Part shown: positions 8,339-18,317 of the stretch, in pieces
Position numbering within the stretch: the first letter of the stretch is position 1
Layout: each line of letters opens with the position of its first letter
Assembly: GCA_023266355.1 (NCBI GenBank)
Contig: JAHFQM010000007.1
Span: 186,001-250,000 of the forward strand
Length of the DNA: 64,000 nt
Direction: 5' to 3'
DNA from: Aquabacterium sp.
GTDB taxonomy: Bacteria; Pseudomonadota; Gammaproteobacteria; Burkholderiales; Burkholderiaceae_C
Made by a program: the position numbers and the translations under genes
The notes under the pieces: model-generated
Database searches by the model: none
What the model was told of the DNA's origin: nothing
The model's input: only the letters and a program-made list of their open reading frames with translations

Positions 8339-10078
8339 TCACTCGCGCCGGTTGCTGCGGGCAATCGAGCCCACAAGCCACAGGCTGCCCAGCAGCGCGG
8401 CGACGAAGCCCAGCAGGCCGAAGAGGGGCAAGCCCCACAGCGTGGGTCCGCCCTGCACCGTCATGACGATGGACGAGCCGACGATGAGCGCCGCCACCAC
8501 CAGGCCGACCACGAGGCGGTTCATGGCGGACTCCAGCAGGTGGCCCACGCGCGTCAGGTTGGCGATGTCGATGTGGATCTCCAGCCGGCCGCGGCGCGCG
8601 GCCTTGACGAGGCGGGAGAGGTCCTGCGGCAGCCCGCCCAGCAGGGACAGGGCCTCGTCCACCGAGCGCCAGCCGCGCTGCAGCAAGGCCTTGGGGGCGT
8701 AGCGCTTGCGCATGGCCGCCTTCAGCAGCGGCAGGGCCACATCGACCATGTTGAAGGCCGGGTCCAGCTCGCGGCCCATGCCTTCCAGGGTGACGAAGGC
8801 CTTGAACAGCAGCGACAGGTCGGGCGGCAGGCTGAGGTGGTGCAGGCGCAGGATGCCGACCATCTCCGACAGCATGGCCGGCAGCTTGATTTGCTGCAGC
8901 GTCAGGCCGTGGTACTGGTCCACGAAGGCTTCGAGGTCGCCGACCAGGCCGTCCTCGTCGGTGACGGCGTCCTGCGGGTCTTCACCGGCCCAGTCCAGCA
9001 TCACGTCGGCCACGGTGTGCGCGTCGCGCTGCACCAGGCCCAGCAGCAGGCGGATGAGCTGGTCGCGCCGGCGCGGGGTGAGGCGCCCGACCATGCCGAA
9101 ATCGATGAAGGCGATGCGGTCGCCCGGCAGGTAGAAGACGTTGCCGGCGTGCGGGTCGGCGTGGAAGAGGCCGTCTTCCACGATCATCTTCAGCACGGCG
9201 CTGGCGCCGCGTCGGGCCAGGCGCTGGCGGTCCAGGCCGGCGGCGGTGAGGGCCGCCATGTCGTGGCCTGACAGGCCTGCCACGAAGTCCTGCACGCAGA
9301 CGCGCTCGCGGGTCCAGGGCCAGTGGATGCGCGGGATGACGATGGGCGGCTCGGGCACCACGCCCTCGATGGGCGCGGGCGAATCGCCATCGCGGTAGTG
9401 CGTGAAATTGGCGGCGATGCGCTCGGCCTGGCGGCCTTCGGTGGACAGGTCCAGCTCGCGCCTCAGCGAGCGCGCGAACTGCTTGACCACCTCGCGCGGG
9501 CGGAAGGCGCGCAGCTCGGGGCTGTCGGCTTCGGCCATCTCGGCCAGGCGGGCCAGCCAGCGCAGGTCGGCGTCCACCAGGGGCACGATGCCCGGGCGGC
9601 GCACCTTGACGACCACCTCGGTGCCATCGGCCAGGCGCGCGCGGTGCACCTGCGCGATGGAGCCCGCGGCCAGGGGCTCGGGGTCGAAGTGCGCGAAGGC
9701 GGTTTCAGGCGGCGCGCCCAGGTCCTCGCAGAGCTGGGCGTGCACCTCGGCCCAGGCGCAAGCGGGGGCGTGGTCTTGCAGCTGGCTGAATTCGGCGATC
9801 CAGTCGGGCTCGAACTGGTCCACCCGGGTGGAGAGGATCTGGCCGAGCTTGACGAAGGTCGGGCCGAGGTCTTCCAGCGCGCGGCGCACGCGCTGCGGCG
9901 GGGGCATGTGGGCGTAGGCCTGGGCGTCGTCCCAGTGCAGGGCGTGGCCGGCCTTCTCCAGGGCATCGGCCAGGCCCATGCGCCGCACCAGGTCGCCAAA
10001 GCCATGGCGGATCAGCACGGACGCGATGGTCTCCAGTCGGCCCAGGTCGCGCACCGAGCTCAGGGCTTGCCACAGCAT
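8339..10078 (-). CDS. UbiB/ABC1 (AarF) atypical kinase
   Basis: A 579-residue member of the UbiB/ABC1 family, needed in other bacteria for ubiquinone synthesis. It shows the diagnostic KLGQ motif ([11 protein letters not shown]), an Ala-rich nucleotide loop (GSIAQVHRA), the invariant Lys in VVVKVRRPG, the catalytic HADPHAGN and the DFG metal site ([10 protein letters not shown]). Two membrane helices close the protein. The start has GGGAGG six bases upstream; a longer frame extends 5' but lacks family residues. It is the last gene of the catabolic operon, 46 bp after the enoyl-CoA hydratase stop. Proteins of this shape next to acyl-CoA genes are not always the genuine UbiB of ubiquinone synthesis, so no symbol is given. 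Confidence 0.88.
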   Translation of the reverse strand: MLWQALSSVRDLGRLETIASVLIRHGFGDLVRRMGLADALEKAGHALHWDDAQAYAHMPPPQRVRRALEDLGPTFVKLGQILSTRVDQFEPDWIAEFSQLQDHAPACAWAEVHAQLCEDLGAPPETAFAHFDPEPLAAGSIAQVHRARLADGTEVVVKVRRPGIVPLVDADLRWLARLAEMAEADSPELRAFRPREVVKQFARSLRRELDLSTEGRQAERIAANFTHYRDGDSPAPIEGVVPEPPIVIPRIHWPWTRERVCVQDFVAGLSGHDMAALTAAGLDRQRLARRGASAVLKMIVEDGLFHADPHAGNVFYLPGDRIAFIDFGMVGRLTPRRRDQLIRLLLGLVQRDAHTVADVMLDWAGEDPQDAVTDEDGLVGDLEAFVDQYHGLTLQQIKLPAMLSEMVGILRLHHLSLPPDLSLLFKAFVTLEGMGRELDPAFNMVDVALPLLKAAMRKRYAPKALLQRGWRSVDEALSLLGGLPQDLSRLVKAARRGRLEIHIDIANLTRVGHLLESAMNRLVVGLVVAALIVGSSIVMTVQGGPTLWGLPLFGLLGFVAALLGSLWLVGSIARSNRRE

Positions 10079-10124
10079 GGCGCCTCCCTGGGGGGCTGGA
10101 TCGTCAGGGGCCTCATGGCGGCCC

Positions 10125-10901
10125 TCATTGCCAGGTCGGCGCGCGCTTTTCCAGGAAGGCGTTGACGCCTTCGCGCTGGTTGGCTCCGTTGAACAGCTCG
10201 ACGAAGGCTTCGCGCTCCTGCGCCAGCGCGGCCCCGCGGGGCACGCCGTTGCGCGCGGCGTGGATGAGCTGCTTGCAGGCACGCACGCTGTCGGGGCTTT
10301 GCTTGCCCACGCGTTGCGCGATCTCCAGCGCCTTGGCCAGGGCCAGGCCTTGGCCTGCTTCGCCCGGCACCACCTCTTCGACCAGGCCGATGCGCAGCGC
10401 CGTGGCGGCGTCCACGCGCTCACCGGTCAGCACCATGCGCTTGGCCCAGCCTTCGCCGACCAGCCAGGCCAGCGTCTGCGTGCCGGTGCCACCGGGCAGC
10501 AGGCCCACACCGGCTTCGGGCAAGGCCATCTGCGCGTGCGCTTCGGCGATGCGGATGTCGCAAGCCAGGGCGCACTCCAGGCCGCCACCCATGGCGTAGC
10601 CGTTCAGCGCGGCCACGGTGACCAGGGGCGTGTTGGCCAGCGTCTCGAAGGCCTGGCCGAAGGCGGAGATCATGTCCAGCGCGGCGGCCTTGTCGCCACT
10701 GGCGAAGGTGTGGAGGTCGGCGCCGGCGCTGAAGAACTTGGGGCCTTGGCCGGTGATGACCAGGGCGCGCACGGCGGGGTTGGCTTCGAGCTGGCGGACG
10801 GTGTCGCGCAGCTGCAGCAGGCCGTCGCGGCTGAAGGCGTTGGCGGGCGGGCGGTTCAGCGTGACAGTGGCCACGCTGCCATCGAGGCGCAGGTCGATCA
10901 T
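10125..10901 (-). CDS. Enoyl-CoA hydratase/isomerase family protein
   Basis: A 258-residue crotonase-fold protein. The oxyanion-hole blocks are visible: FSAGADLHTF for the first and NGYAMGGGLECALACDIR for the second. The second contains one expected catalytic Glu, and the other lies in MALPEAGVGLLPGGTGTQ. In this operon the expected reaction is hydration of methacrylyl-CoA or tiglyl-CoA between the acyl-CoA dehydrogenase and mmsB/SDR steps. It is too short for a typical 3-hydroxyisobutyryl-CoA hydrolase (about 350 residues). Start MIDLRLDG is preceded by GAGAGAC. It lies 41 bp after the mmsB stop. Confidence 0.88.
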   Translation of the reverse strand: MIDLRLDGSVATVTLNRPPANAFSRDGLLQLRDTVRQLEANPAVRALVITGQGPKFFSAGADLHTFASGDKAAALDMISAFGQAFETLANTPLVTVAALNGYAMGGGLECALACDIRIAEAHAQMALPEAGVGLLPGGTGTQTLAWLVGEGWAKRMVLTGERVDAATALRIGLVEEVVPGEAGQGLALAKALEIAQRVGKQSPDSVRACKQLIHAARNGVPRGAALAQEREAFVELFNGANQREGVNAFLEKRAPTWQ

Positions 10902-10942
10902 GGTCGGTCTCTCAAAATCAAGGGTGCGATGGGGTCGAAAGC

Positions 10943-11860
10943 TCAGGCGGGGCGCTGGCCCTGCAACAGCAAGATGATGGACGAAAAATCGAGCTGGCCG
11001 TGGCCCTGGCGGCTCCACAGCTCATAGAGCTGCAAGGCCTGCGCGCCCAGCGGCAGGGGCTGGTGCACCTGGCGGGCGGCGTCGTTGGCCAGGCCCAGGT
11101 CCTTGCGCATGAGGTCCACGCCGAAGCCGCCGCTGTAGCCGCGCGAGGCGGGCGCGTTCGGCAGCACGCCGGGGTAAGGGTTGTAGGTGTCGGCGCTCCA
11201 GCAGCGGCCCGAGGAGGTGTTGACGATGCCGGCCAGCACCTGCGGGTCGATGCCGAGTGCCGCGCCCAGGCTCATGGCCTCGGCCACGCCGATCATGGAG
11301 ATGGCCAGCAGGAGGTTGTTGCAGATCTTGGCGACCTGGCCCGTGCCGGTGGCGCCGCAGTGCACGATGTGCTGGCCCATGCCCTGCAGCACCGGCTGGA
11401 CCTGCGCGAACAGGTCGGGCGTGGCGCCCACCATGAAGGTCAGCGTGCCGGCGGCCGCGCCGCCCGTGCCGCCCGACACCGGCGCATCGGCCAGCGGGTT
11501 GCCTTGCGCCGCGGCCAGCTGGGCCAGGCGCTGCACGGTGGCCGGGTCGATGGTGCTGCAGTCGATGAGGGGCACGCCGCGCGGCACGCTGGAGAGGACA
11601 CCGCGGCTGGGGTCTTCGGGTGTGCCGCACAGCACCGCCTCGACGTGCTGCGGCGCGGGCAGCATGGTGATGACGCACTCGGCGTCGCGGGCGGCCTCGG
11701 CCGGCGAGGCGGCGGCATGCACCCGCTGCGCGTCCAGGCCCACCAGGCCCTGCACGGCCTCGGCGCTGAGGTCGAAGACGCGCAGGTGGTGGCCCGCCTG
11801 GACGAGGTTGCGGGCCATGGGGCCGCCCATGTGGCCCAGGCCGATGAAGGCGATGCGCAT
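10943..11860 (-). CDS. mmsB: 3-hydroxyisobutyrate dehydrogenase
   Basis: A 305-residue NAD-dependent beta-hydroxyacid dehydrogenase that oxidises 3-hydroxyisobutyrate to methylmalonate semialdehyde in valine breakdown. The N-terminal Rossmann motif GLGHMGGPMARNL opens the protein. The substrate motif DAPVSGGTGGAAAGTL and the catalytic-Lys segment GATGTGQVAKICNNLLL are in place. A Shine-Dalgarno AGGAGA sits six bases before ATG 11860. It lies directly downstream of mmsA (36 bp), the normal pairing, so its product feeds the next enzyme. Confidence 0.93.
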   Translation of the reverse strand: MRIAFIGLGHMGGPMARNLVQAGHHLRVFDLSAEAVQGLVGLDAQRVHAAASPAEAARDAECVITMLPAPQHVEAVLCGTPEDPSRGVLSSVPRGVPLIDCSTIDPATVQRLAQLAAAQGNPLADAPVSGGTGGAAAGTLTFMVGATPDLFAQVQPVLQGMGQHIVHCGATGTGQVAKICNNLLLAISMIGVAEAMSLGAALGIDPQVLAGIVNTSSGRCWSADTYNPYPGVLPNAPASRGYSGGFGVDLMRKDLGLANDAARQVHQPLPLGAQALQLYELWSRQGHGQLDFSSIILLLQGQRPA

Positions 11861-11896
11861 GGTGTCTCCTGGCGGTGTGCTTGAGCGGCGGGGCCG

Positions 11897-13435
11897 TCAG
11901 CGCAGGCTGATGGTGGTGTTGACGCCCGTGTTGATCGAGGCGTCGTCGAACCAGCGCGTCGTCACGGTCTTGGTCTGGGTGTAGAACTGCACGGCCTGCT
12001 TGCCGTAAGGGCCCAGGTCGCCCAGCTTGGAGCCGCGCGAACCGGTGAAGCTGAAGAAAGGCACGGGCACCGGGATGGGCACGTTGATGCCCACCTGGCC
12101 AACGTCGATCTCGCTTTGGAACTTGCGCGCCGCCGCACCGCTTTGCGTGAACAGGCCCACGCCATTGCCGAAGGGGTTGGCGTTGACCAGGGCGATGGCC
12201 TCGTCGAGCGTGTCCACGGCCATGCACACCAGCACCGGCCCGAAGATTTCCTGCGTGTAGACCTGCATGTGCGGCTGCACGCCGGCCAGCACGGTCGGGC
12301 CCACGAAGTTGCCTTGTGGGTAGCCGGCCACCTGCACGCCGCGGCCATCGAGCAGCAACTCGGCGCCCTCGGCCACGCCGCTGGCGATCAGCGCCTCGAT
12401 GCGGGCCTTGGCGCGCGGTGAAATCACCGGGCCCACGTCGGTGCCGGGCTCGGTGCCGGCGTTCACCTTCAGGGCCTGCGCCCGCTTCACGACCTCGGGC
12501 AACCAGTCGCGCGCCGCGCCCACGAACACGGCCACCGAGGTGGCCATGCAGCGCTGGCCGGCGGCCCCGAAAGCCGCGCCCACCAGGGCGTTGAGCGACT
12601 GCACGGGGTGCGCATCGGGGAGGATGACGGCGTGGTTCTTCGCGCCCATCATGCTTTGCGCGCGCTTGCCATGCTGGCTGGCCAGGTTGTAGACGTGGGT
12701 GCCCACGGCCGTCGAACCGACGAAGGACACGGCCACGATGTCGGGGTGGGTGCACAGCGCATCGACCACCTCCTTGCCGCCGTGCACGACGTTGAGCACA
12801 CCGGCCGGCACGCCGGCCTGCATGGCCAGGTCGACGAGCTCCATCGTGCTCATCGGGTCCTGCTCCGAGGGTTTGAGCACGAAGGTGTTGCCGCACACGA
12901 TGGCCATGGGGAACATCCACAGCGGGATCATCGCGGGGAAGTTGAAAGGCGTGATGCCTGCGCACACGCCGATGGGCTGGCGCAGGGTGCAGGTGTCCAC
13001 GCCGTTGGCCACGTTCTCGGCGAACTCGCCGAGCTGCAGCGTGCCCACCGCGCAGGCGTGCTCCACCACCTCCAGGCCACGGACGATGTCGCCCTCGGCG
13101 TCGGCCAGGGTCTTGCCTTGCTCCAGCGTCAGCACGTGGGCGATGCGGCCGAGGTGCTCGCGCAGCAGGGCCTGGAAGCGCAGCATGATGCGCATGCGCA
13201 CGGCCAGCGGCGTGGCCTTCCAGGTGACGAAGGCCTGGCGCGCGGCGGCCACCGCCGCATCGACCTCTTCCGGCGTGGCCATGGGCACCTGGGCCAGCAC
13301 CTCTTGCGTGGCCGGGTTGACGACGGGGCGCAGCTCGGTGCTGCGCGAATCAACGAACTCACCCTGGATCAGCAGGCGCACCGTGGGGTGGCTGACGGGC
13401 GAGTGGCTGCCGTAGAGGTGGGGTGTGGTGCTCAT
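11897..13435 (-). CDS. mmsA: CoA-acylating methylmalonate-semialdehyde dehydrogenase
   Basis: A 512-residue aldehyde dehydrogenase that turns methylmalonate semialdehyde plus CoA into propionyl-CoA, the last committed step of valine degradation. The ALDH Cys lies in [14 protein letters not shown]. The N-terminal half carries [19 protein letters not shown] and the cofactor segment [13 protein letters not shown], both typical of MmsA/IolA proteins. Start 13435 (MSTTPHLYG) has GGAAG just upstream; the frame extends further 5' but there overlaps the acyl-CoA dehydrogenase gene in another frame. It is followed by mmsB and preceded by the dehydrogenase. Confidence 0.93.
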   Translation of the reverse strand: MSTTPHLYGSHSPVSHPTVRLLIQGEFVDSRSTELRPVVNPATQEVLAQVPMATPEEVDAAVAAARQAFVTWKATPLAVRMRIMLRFQALLREHLGRIAHVLTLEQGKTLADAEGDIVRGLEVVEHACAVGTLQLGEFAENVANGVDTCTLRQPIGVCAGITPFNFPAMIPLWMFPMAIVCGNTFVLKPSEQDPMSTMELVDLAMQAGVPAGVLNVVHGGKEVVDALCTHPDIVAVSFVGSTAVGTHVYNLASQHGKRAQSMMGAKNHAVILPDAHPVQSLNALVGAAFGAAGQRCMATSVAVFVGAARDWLPEVVKRAQALKVNAGTEPGTDVGPVISPRAKARIEALIASGVAEGAELLLDGRGVQVAGYPQGNFVGPTVLAGVQPHMQVYTQEIFGPVLVCMAVDTLDEAIALVNANPFGNGVGLFTQSGAAARKFQSEIDVGQVGINVPIPVPVPFFSFTGSRGSKLGDLGPYGKQAVQFYTQTKTVTTRWFDDASINTGVNTTISLR

Positions 13436-13479
13436 GGGGACTTCCTTGGAACTGCCTCGTTGCGGGGAGGGCGCGGTGC

Positions 13480-14619
13480 TCAGAGCTGGCGCGCGATGAC
13501 GATCTTCTGGACCTCGCTCGTGCCTTCGTAGATCTGCGTGATGCGGGCGTCGCGGTAGTGGCGCTCCACGGCGTAGTCTTGCAGATAACCATTGCCGCCA
13601 TGCACCTGGATGGCCTTGGAGCACACCCACTCGGCGGCCTCGGAGGCCATCAGCTTGGCCTGCGAGGCCTCGGAGATGCAGGGCACGCCGGCCATGCGCA
13701 GGCGGGCGGCGTGGTGCACCATCAGGCGCGCGGCGTTCAGGCGCGTGTGCATGTCGGCGAGCATCTGCCCGATGGCCTGGTGCTCGGCGATGGGCTTGCC
13801 GAACTGCACCCGCTCGCGCGCATAGGCCCGTGCCGCGTCGAGCGCCGCCCGCGCGATGCCCACGGCCTGCGCGCCGATGCCGATGCGCCCGCCTTCGAGG
13901 TTGGACAGCGCGATCTTCAAACCCTCGCCGCGCTGGCCCAGCAAGTTGGCGGCCGGGATGCGCACGCCTTGCAGCGAGATGGCGCAGGTGTCCGACGCCC
14001 GGATGCCCATCTTGTGCTCTTCGCGCTCGACCACGAAGCCCGGCGTGTCGGTGGGCACGATGAAGGCCGACAGGCCCTTCTTGCCCAGGGCCGGGTCGGT
14101 CACGGCGAAGACGATGGCCATGCCCGCGCGCCGCCCGTTGGTGATGAACTGCTTGGCGCCGTCGAGCACCCATTGGTCGCCATCCAGCACCGCGCGCGTG
14201 CGCAGCGCATCGGCCTCGGAGCCGGCTTGCGGCTCGGTCAGGCAGAAGGCGCCGATGACCTCGCCCGAGGCCAGCCGCGGCAGCCACTGGGCCTTCTGCG
14301 CCTCGCTGCCAAAGCGCAGGATGGGCACGCAGCCCACCGAGTTGTGCACGCTCATCAGCGTGGCGCACGAGGCGCAGCCCGCGGCGATTTCCTCGATGGC
14401 CAATGCGTAGGCCAGGTCGTCGGTCTTGCTGCCGCCCCAGTCTTCGGGCACCAGCATGCCCAGCAGGCCGAGCTCGCCCATCTGGCGGACCACGGCGGGT
14501 GGCAGGGCGCCCTCGCGGTCCCATTGCGCGGCGTTCGGGGCCAGCACGGACTGGGCGAAATCGCGGGCGGCATCGCGCACCAGGCGCTGATCTTCGGTCA
14601 GCAAAACATCGTGGCTCAT
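13480..14619 (-). CDS. Acyl-CoA dehydrogenase, isobutyryl/2-methylbutyryl type
   Basis: A 379-residue FAD enzyme of the acyl-CoA dehydrogenase family. ACAD signatures are present: [19 protein letters not shown] in the middle domain, [31 protein letters not shown] and the C-terminal [17 protein letters not shown]. The last contains the Glu position used as base in the short-chain group. Its place between a thiolase and mmsA suggests isobutyryl-CoA and/or 2-methylbutyryl-CoA as substrate. The start lies only 7 bp past the thiolase stop, and GAGGAC in that junction is the probable ribosome site, which implies coupling. Confidence 0.9.
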   Translation of the reverse strand: MSHDVLLTEDQRLVRDAARDFAQSVLAPNAAQWDREGALPPAVVRQMGELGLLGMLVPEDWGGSKTDDLAYALAIEEIAAGCASCATLMSVHNSVGCVPILRFGSEAQKAQWLPRLASGEVIGAFCLTEPQAGSEADALRTRAVLDGDQWVLDGAKQFITNGRRAGMAIVFAVTDPALGKKGLSAFIVPTDTPGFVVEREEHKMGIRASDTCAISLQGVRIPAANLLGQRGEGLKIALSNLEGGRIGIGAQAVGIARAALDAARAYARERVQFGKPIAEHQAIGQMLADMHTRLNAARLMVHHAARLRMAGVPCISEASQAKLMASEAAEWVCSKAIQVHGGNGYLQDYAVERHYRDARITQIYEGTSEVQKIVIARQL

Positions 14620-14626
14620 GCGGTCC

Positions 14627-15814
14627 TCACAACAACTCGATGGCCATGGCCGTGGCCTCGCCACCACCGATGCACAAGGCTGCCACACCGCGCTTCAGAC
14701 CGCGTTGCTGCAGCGCATGCACCAGCGTGACGAGGATGCGCGCGCCCGTGGCACCGATGGGGTGGCCCACGGCGCAGGCGCCGCCGTGCACATTGACCTT
14801 GTCGTGGCCCAGGCCCAGCTCGCGCATGGCGATGAGCGTGACCACGGCGAAGGCCTCGTTGATTTCGTACAGGTCCACGTCGGCGTCCGACCAACCGGTC
14901 AGCGCGAACAGCTTCTCGATGGCGCCCACCGGGGCGGTGGTGAAGCGCGCCGGCGGCCCCGCGTGCGTGCTGTGGCCGACGATGCGCGCGATCGGTTGCC
15001 AGTCGCGCGAGCGGGCCGTGCTGTCGCGCGTCAGGACCAGGGCCGCGGCGCCGTCGGAGATCGACGCCGAGCTGGCCGCGGTCACGGTGCCGCCCTGGCC
15101 GTCTTTGGCGAATGCAGGCTTGAGCGTGGTGATCTTGTCGGGGCGGCACTGGCCGGGCGTTTCGTCGACCTGCAGCTCGCGCACATCTCCCTTGACGTGC
15201 ACCGTCACCGGCACGATCTCGTTGGCGAACAGGCCCTGCGCGACCGCCGCCTGCGCGCGTTGCACCGAGGCCAGGGCGTAGGCGTCCTGCTCGGCGCGGG
15301 TGAAGCCCATGTCTTGCGCGGTGGCCTCGGCGTGCACGCCCATCAACTGGCCGTCGTAGGCGTCCTGCAGGCCGTCGAGGAACATGTGGTCGAGCATCTG
15401 GCCGTGGCCCAGGCGCTGGCCGCCGCGCGCCGAGGGCAACAGGTAGGGTGCGCGGCTCATGGACTCCATGCCGCCGGCCACCAGCAGGCTGGCGCTGCCG
15501 GCCAGCAGCTGGTCGTGGGCCAGCATCACCGTCTTCATGCCGGAGCCGCACATCTTGGTCAGGGTGGTGGCGGGCACGTGGTCGGGCAGGCCCGCGGCCA
15601 ACAGGGCCTGGCGCGCCGGGGCCTGGCCCAGGCCGGCCATCAGGCAGCAGCCCATCAGCACCTCGTCGACCTCGCTGGCGTGCACGCCCGCCTTCAGGAT
15701 GGCGCCGCGGATGGCGGCCCCGCCCAGTTGCGGCGCGCTCACGCCCTGGAACTGCCCTTGGAAACTGCCGATGGCCGTGCGCTGTGCGGCCAGGATGACG
15801 ACGGGATCGTTCAT
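14627..15814 (-). CDS. Acetyl-CoA C-acyltransferase (thiolase)
   Basis: A 395-residue type II thiolase. The nucleophile is Cys89 in TKMCGSGMK, the second Cys lies in the C-terminal [10 protein letters not shown], and the His is in [16 protein letters not shown]. By context it would cleave 2-methylacetoacetyl-CoA from isoleucine to acetyl- and propionyl-CoA, although biosynthetic acetoacetyl-CoA thiolases look the same. Start MNDPVVIL was taken because it gives the usual N-terminus and lies 10 bp from the SDR stop. The reading frame extends 12 residues further upstream, into the SDR gene. Confidence 0.9.
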   Translation of the reverse strand: MNDPVVILAAQRTAIGSFQGQFQGVSAPQLGGAAIRGAILKAGVHASEVDEVLMGCCLMAGLGQAPARQALLAAGLPDHVPATTLTKMCGSGMKTVMLAHDQLLAGSASLLVAGGMESMSRAPYLLPSARGGQRLGHGQMLDHMFLDGLQDAYDGQLMGVHAEATAQDMGFTRAEQDAYALASVQRAQAAVAQGLFANEIVPVTVHVKGDVRELQVDETPGQCRPDKITTLKPAFAKDGQGGTVTAASSASISDGAAALVLTRDSTARSRDWQPIARIVGHSTHAGPPARFTTAPVGAIEKLFALTGWSDADVDLYEINEAFAVVTLIAMRELGLGHDKVNVHGGACAVGHPIGATGARILVTLVHALQQRGLKRGVAALCIGGGEATAMAIELL

Positions 15815-15824
15815 GCGTGCTTCC

Positions 15825-16625
15825 TCATTTGGCGGCCATGCGGATGCCACCGTCGATGCGGATCACCTCGCCATTGAGGTAGTCGTTGTCCACGATGCTG
15901 CGCACCAGCGCGGCGTATTCGGCGGGGCGGCCCAGGCGCGCCGGGTGGGGCACGCTGCGGCCCAGGCTGTCCTGCACCTCTTGCGGCAGGCCCAGCAGCA
16001 TGGGCGTCTCGAAGATGCCCGGGGCGATGGTCATGACGCGGATGCGGTCGCGCGCCAGCTCGCGCGCGGCGGGCAAGGTCATGGCCACCACGCCGCCCTT
16101 GGACGCGGCATAGGCGGCCTGGCCGATCTGGCCGTCGAAGGCCGCCACCGAGGCGGTGTTGACGATCACGCCCTGCGAGTCTTCGGGGTGGGCCTGCGAC
16201 TCGCCCGGTGCGCCGGAACCAGGCACGCCCGACGCCACCATCGCCGCCACCGCCAGCCGCATCATGTTGAAGGTGCCGATCAGGTTGACCTGGACGGTGC
16301 GGGCGAAGCTGTCCAGCCGGTGCGGGCCGTTCTTGCCGTGGATTTTTTCGGCCGGGCCGATGCCCGCGGCGTTGACCAGCACGTCCAGGCGGCCGAAGCG
16401 CTGCACGGCGGTGTCCACCGCGGCCTGGGCGCTGGCCTCGTCCGCCACATTGGTGGGCAGGTAGGCCACGCGATCGCTGTTCTGCGGGGTGACGAAGCCT
16501 TCGCGCGGTGGCGCCAGGTCGGCGATGAGGACGCGGGCACCGGCGTCCAGGGCCATGCGGGCGGTGGCCGCGCCCAGGCCGGAGCTGCCGCCGGTGATCA
16601 GGAAGACGCTGTCTGCGAGTTTCAT
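15825..16625 (-). CDS. SDR 3-hydroxyacyl-CoA dehydrogenase (type II/HSD10-like)
   Basis: A 266-residue short-chain dehydrogenase. The cofactor motif TGGSSGLGAATA, the NAAGIGPA segment and the catalytic Y-x3-K in AAYAASKGGV are visible. The C-terminal IAPGIFETPML and RIDGGIRMA are typical of type II 3-hydroxyacyl-CoA dehydrogenases. These oxidise 2-methyl-3-hydroxybutyryl-CoA in isoleucine degradation. An acidic residue after the second strand (IADLAPP) suggests NAD rather than NADP. It is the first gene of the operon, so any promoter should lie in 16626-16772. I see no strong -35/-10 pair there. Confidence 0.9.
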   Translation of the reverse strand: MKLADSVFLITGGSSGLGAATARMALDAGARVLIADLAPPREGFVTPQNSDRVAYLPTNVADEASAQAAVDTAVQRFGRLDVLVNAAGIGPAEKIHGKNGPHRLDSFARTVQVNLIGTFNMMRLAVAAMVASGVPGSGAPGESQAHPEDSQGVIVNTASVAAFDGQIGQAAYAASKGGVVAMTLPAARELARDRIRVMTIAPGIFETPMLLGLPQEVQDSLGRSVPHPARLGRPAEYAALVRSIVDNDYLNGEVIRIDGGIRMAAK

Positions 16626-16734
16626 GGGGGGCGGGGCGCGCAGGCCCGGGTCAGGATGGGATGAAACCATCTTGCCCCAAGGCCCACGACTTGCCCAGCG
16701 GGTCACCCAGAGGCTGCGTGAACTGTGTCTGCAG

Positions 16735-16762
16735 CCCCACGCGTCAGTTGCATGACGCGGGG
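16735..16762. terminator. Hairpin between rcnA-like gene and catabolic operon
   Basis: GCGTC/GACGC stem with flanking CCCC/GGGG and an 8-nt loop, located just past the stop of the RcnA-like gene. There is no T-run on either side, so an intrinsic terminator is doubtful. It may simply stabilise the mRNA end. Confidence 0.3.
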
Positions 16763-16772
16763 CGGCGGTCGG

Positions 16773-17636
16773 TCAGCCCAGGGCGTGCCAGCCCTGCCAG
16801 CCCACGTACAGCCCCACCAGCGTGATCAAGGCGCTGGAGATGTAGGGCGCGTTCTCGGTCAGGTGGCGCAGGCCCTGCCAGCGGGCGGACGCGTGCCGGC
16901 TCAGGTGGCGCACGCCCAGCGCCGCCACCACGCCCGAGGCCACCAGCGTCAGCGCCAGGCCGACGCTGAAACCCAGCACCAGGGTGGCGCCGAGTGCGAC
17001 CTGCTTGAGCTGCAGGCACAGCAGCAGCACGGTGATGGACGCCGGGCAGGGGATGAGCCCGCCGGTCAGGCCGAACACCACGATCTGGCCGGTCGTCACC
17101 TCGCGGCCGGCGAAGCGGCGCTGGATGTCCTCGGCGTGGGCGCGGGCGTGGGCATCGCTGGCGTCGTGGTCCAGGTGCAGGGGGGCGTGGTTGTGGTCGT
17201 GCGGATGCGCGTGGGCGTGCCCGTGTGGATGCGCGTGGCCGCCTGCCGCATGGCTGTGGCCGTTGCCGTGGGCATGGTCGTGATGGTGGTGCCCATGCTG
17301 CCCGCGCCACGTCCGCCAGGCCATCCACAGCGCCACGCCGATGATGATGGCGGCCGAGGCCAGCTGGAAGTAGGGCTCCGAGGCCTCGGCGTCCCAATGC
17401 TGGCCGAAGTACAGGCCGGCCAGCGCCACGGCCCAGACCACCGCGGTGTGCGACAGCGTGGCCGACAGGCCCAGCAGCACGGCCTGCGTCAGGGTGCCGC
17501 GGATGGCCACGATGAAGGCCGCCATCATCGTCTTGGAATGCCCGGGCTCCAGACCGTGCAGGGCGCCCAGCGCGATGGCGCTCGGCACGAACAGCCAGCC
17601 ATGGCCTTGTTGCAAGAGTGCGCTCAGTGAAGTCAC
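16773..17636 (-). CDS. rcnA: Nickel/cobalt efflux permease, RcnA type (NicO family)
   Basis: A 287-residue membrane protein that exports Ni2+ and Co2+. The family motif HGLEPGHSKTMMAAFIVAIRG stands near the N-terminus. A cytoplasmic loop of about 60 residues is packed with His (HGHHHHDHAHGNGHSH onward), and GGLIPCPASITVLLL opens the second half. Six or seven membrane helices are apparent. The start is GTG at 17636-17634, overlapping the TGA of the upstream UPF0016 gene by 4 bp (GTGA). AAAGGA lies 8 nt upstream, inside that gene. Transcription from the Mn2+ riboswitch promoter is therefore expected to continue into it. Confidence 0.92.
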   Translation of the reverse strand: MTSLSALLQQGHGWLFVPSAIALGALHGLEPGHSKTMMAAFIVAIRGTLTQAVLLGLSATLSHTAVVWAVALAGLYFGQHWDAEASEPYFQLASAAIIIGVALWMAWRTWRGQHGHHHHDHAHGNGHSHAAGGHAHPHGHAHAHPHDHNHAPLHLDHDASDAHARAHAEDIQRRFAGREVTTGQIVVFGLTGGLIPCPASITVLLLCLQLKQVALGATLVLGFSVGLALTLVASGVVAALGVRHLSRHASARWQGLRHLTENAPYISSALITLVGLYVGWQGWHALG

Positions 17637-18235
17637 AGCCCGAATCCTTTCCCGGCGCCCATCAGGGTGGCGGCGCCCAGCAAACCGAAGATGCCTGCGG
17701 CGATGCCGTGCACCAGGCGCATCGGGATTTTCGCCGCCAGCTTGTCGCCCACGAACACGGCGGGCACGTCAGCGATCATCATGCCCAGCGTGGTGCCGGC
17801 GATCACCCAGAGCGGGCCGGCCACATCGCTGCTGTAGTGCGCGGCCATGGCCACCGTGGCGAACTGCGTCTTGTCGCCCATCTCGGCCAGGAAGAAGGTC
17901 ACCACCGTGGCGCCGAACACACCAAAGCGTTGCACCACCTGGGCCTCGTCGTCCTCGATCTCGTCGGGGATCAGCGTCCACACCGCCATGCCGATGAAGG
18001 AGATGCCCAGCACCCAGCGCAGCACATCGGGGCTCACGGTCGCGGTGATCCAGCTGCCCAAGGCGCCGGCCAGACCGTGGTTGAGCACCGTGGCCACGAA
18101 GATGCCCGCGATGATGGGCAGGGGCTTCTTGAAGCGGGCGGCCAGCAGGAAGGCCAGCAACTGGGTTTTGTCGCCGATTTCGGCGAGCGCAACCACGCCG
18201 GTGGAGACGGTGAAGGATTCGAGGAAGGCTTGCAT
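17633..18235 (-). CDS. TMEM165/GDT1 (UPF0016) manganese exporter
   Basis: A 200-residue membrane protein with six predicted helices in two inverted halves. Each half carries the family's cation-binding motif E-x-G-D-K-T-Q: AEIGDKTQLLAF near residue 20 and AEMGDKTQFATV near residue 120. Bacterial members export Mn2+ and are often controlled by a yybP-ykoY riboswitch, as is the case here. The usual annotation is UPF0016; no gene name is certain for this organism. Its stop is shared with the start of the RcnA-like gene. The 5' leader from 18236 to about 18474 carries the riboswitch and expression platform. Confidence 0.92.
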   Translation of the reverse strand: MQAFLESFTVSTGVVALAEIGDKTQLLAFLLAARFKKPLPIIAGIFVATVLNHGLAGALGSWITATVSPDVLRWVLGISFIGMAVWTLIPDEIEDDEAQVVQRFGVFGATVVTFFLAEMGDKTQFATVAMAAHYSSDVAGPLWVIAGTTLGMMIADVPAVFVGDKLAAKIPMRLVHGIAAGIFGLLGAATLMGAGKGFGL

Positions 18236-18317
18236 GGTGCGTCACGTTCCGGCCAGGGCCAGACCAGGGCCGGAAAAAGACGGATGACCACGACGCTGCT
18301 CCGGCCCGGACGACAGC

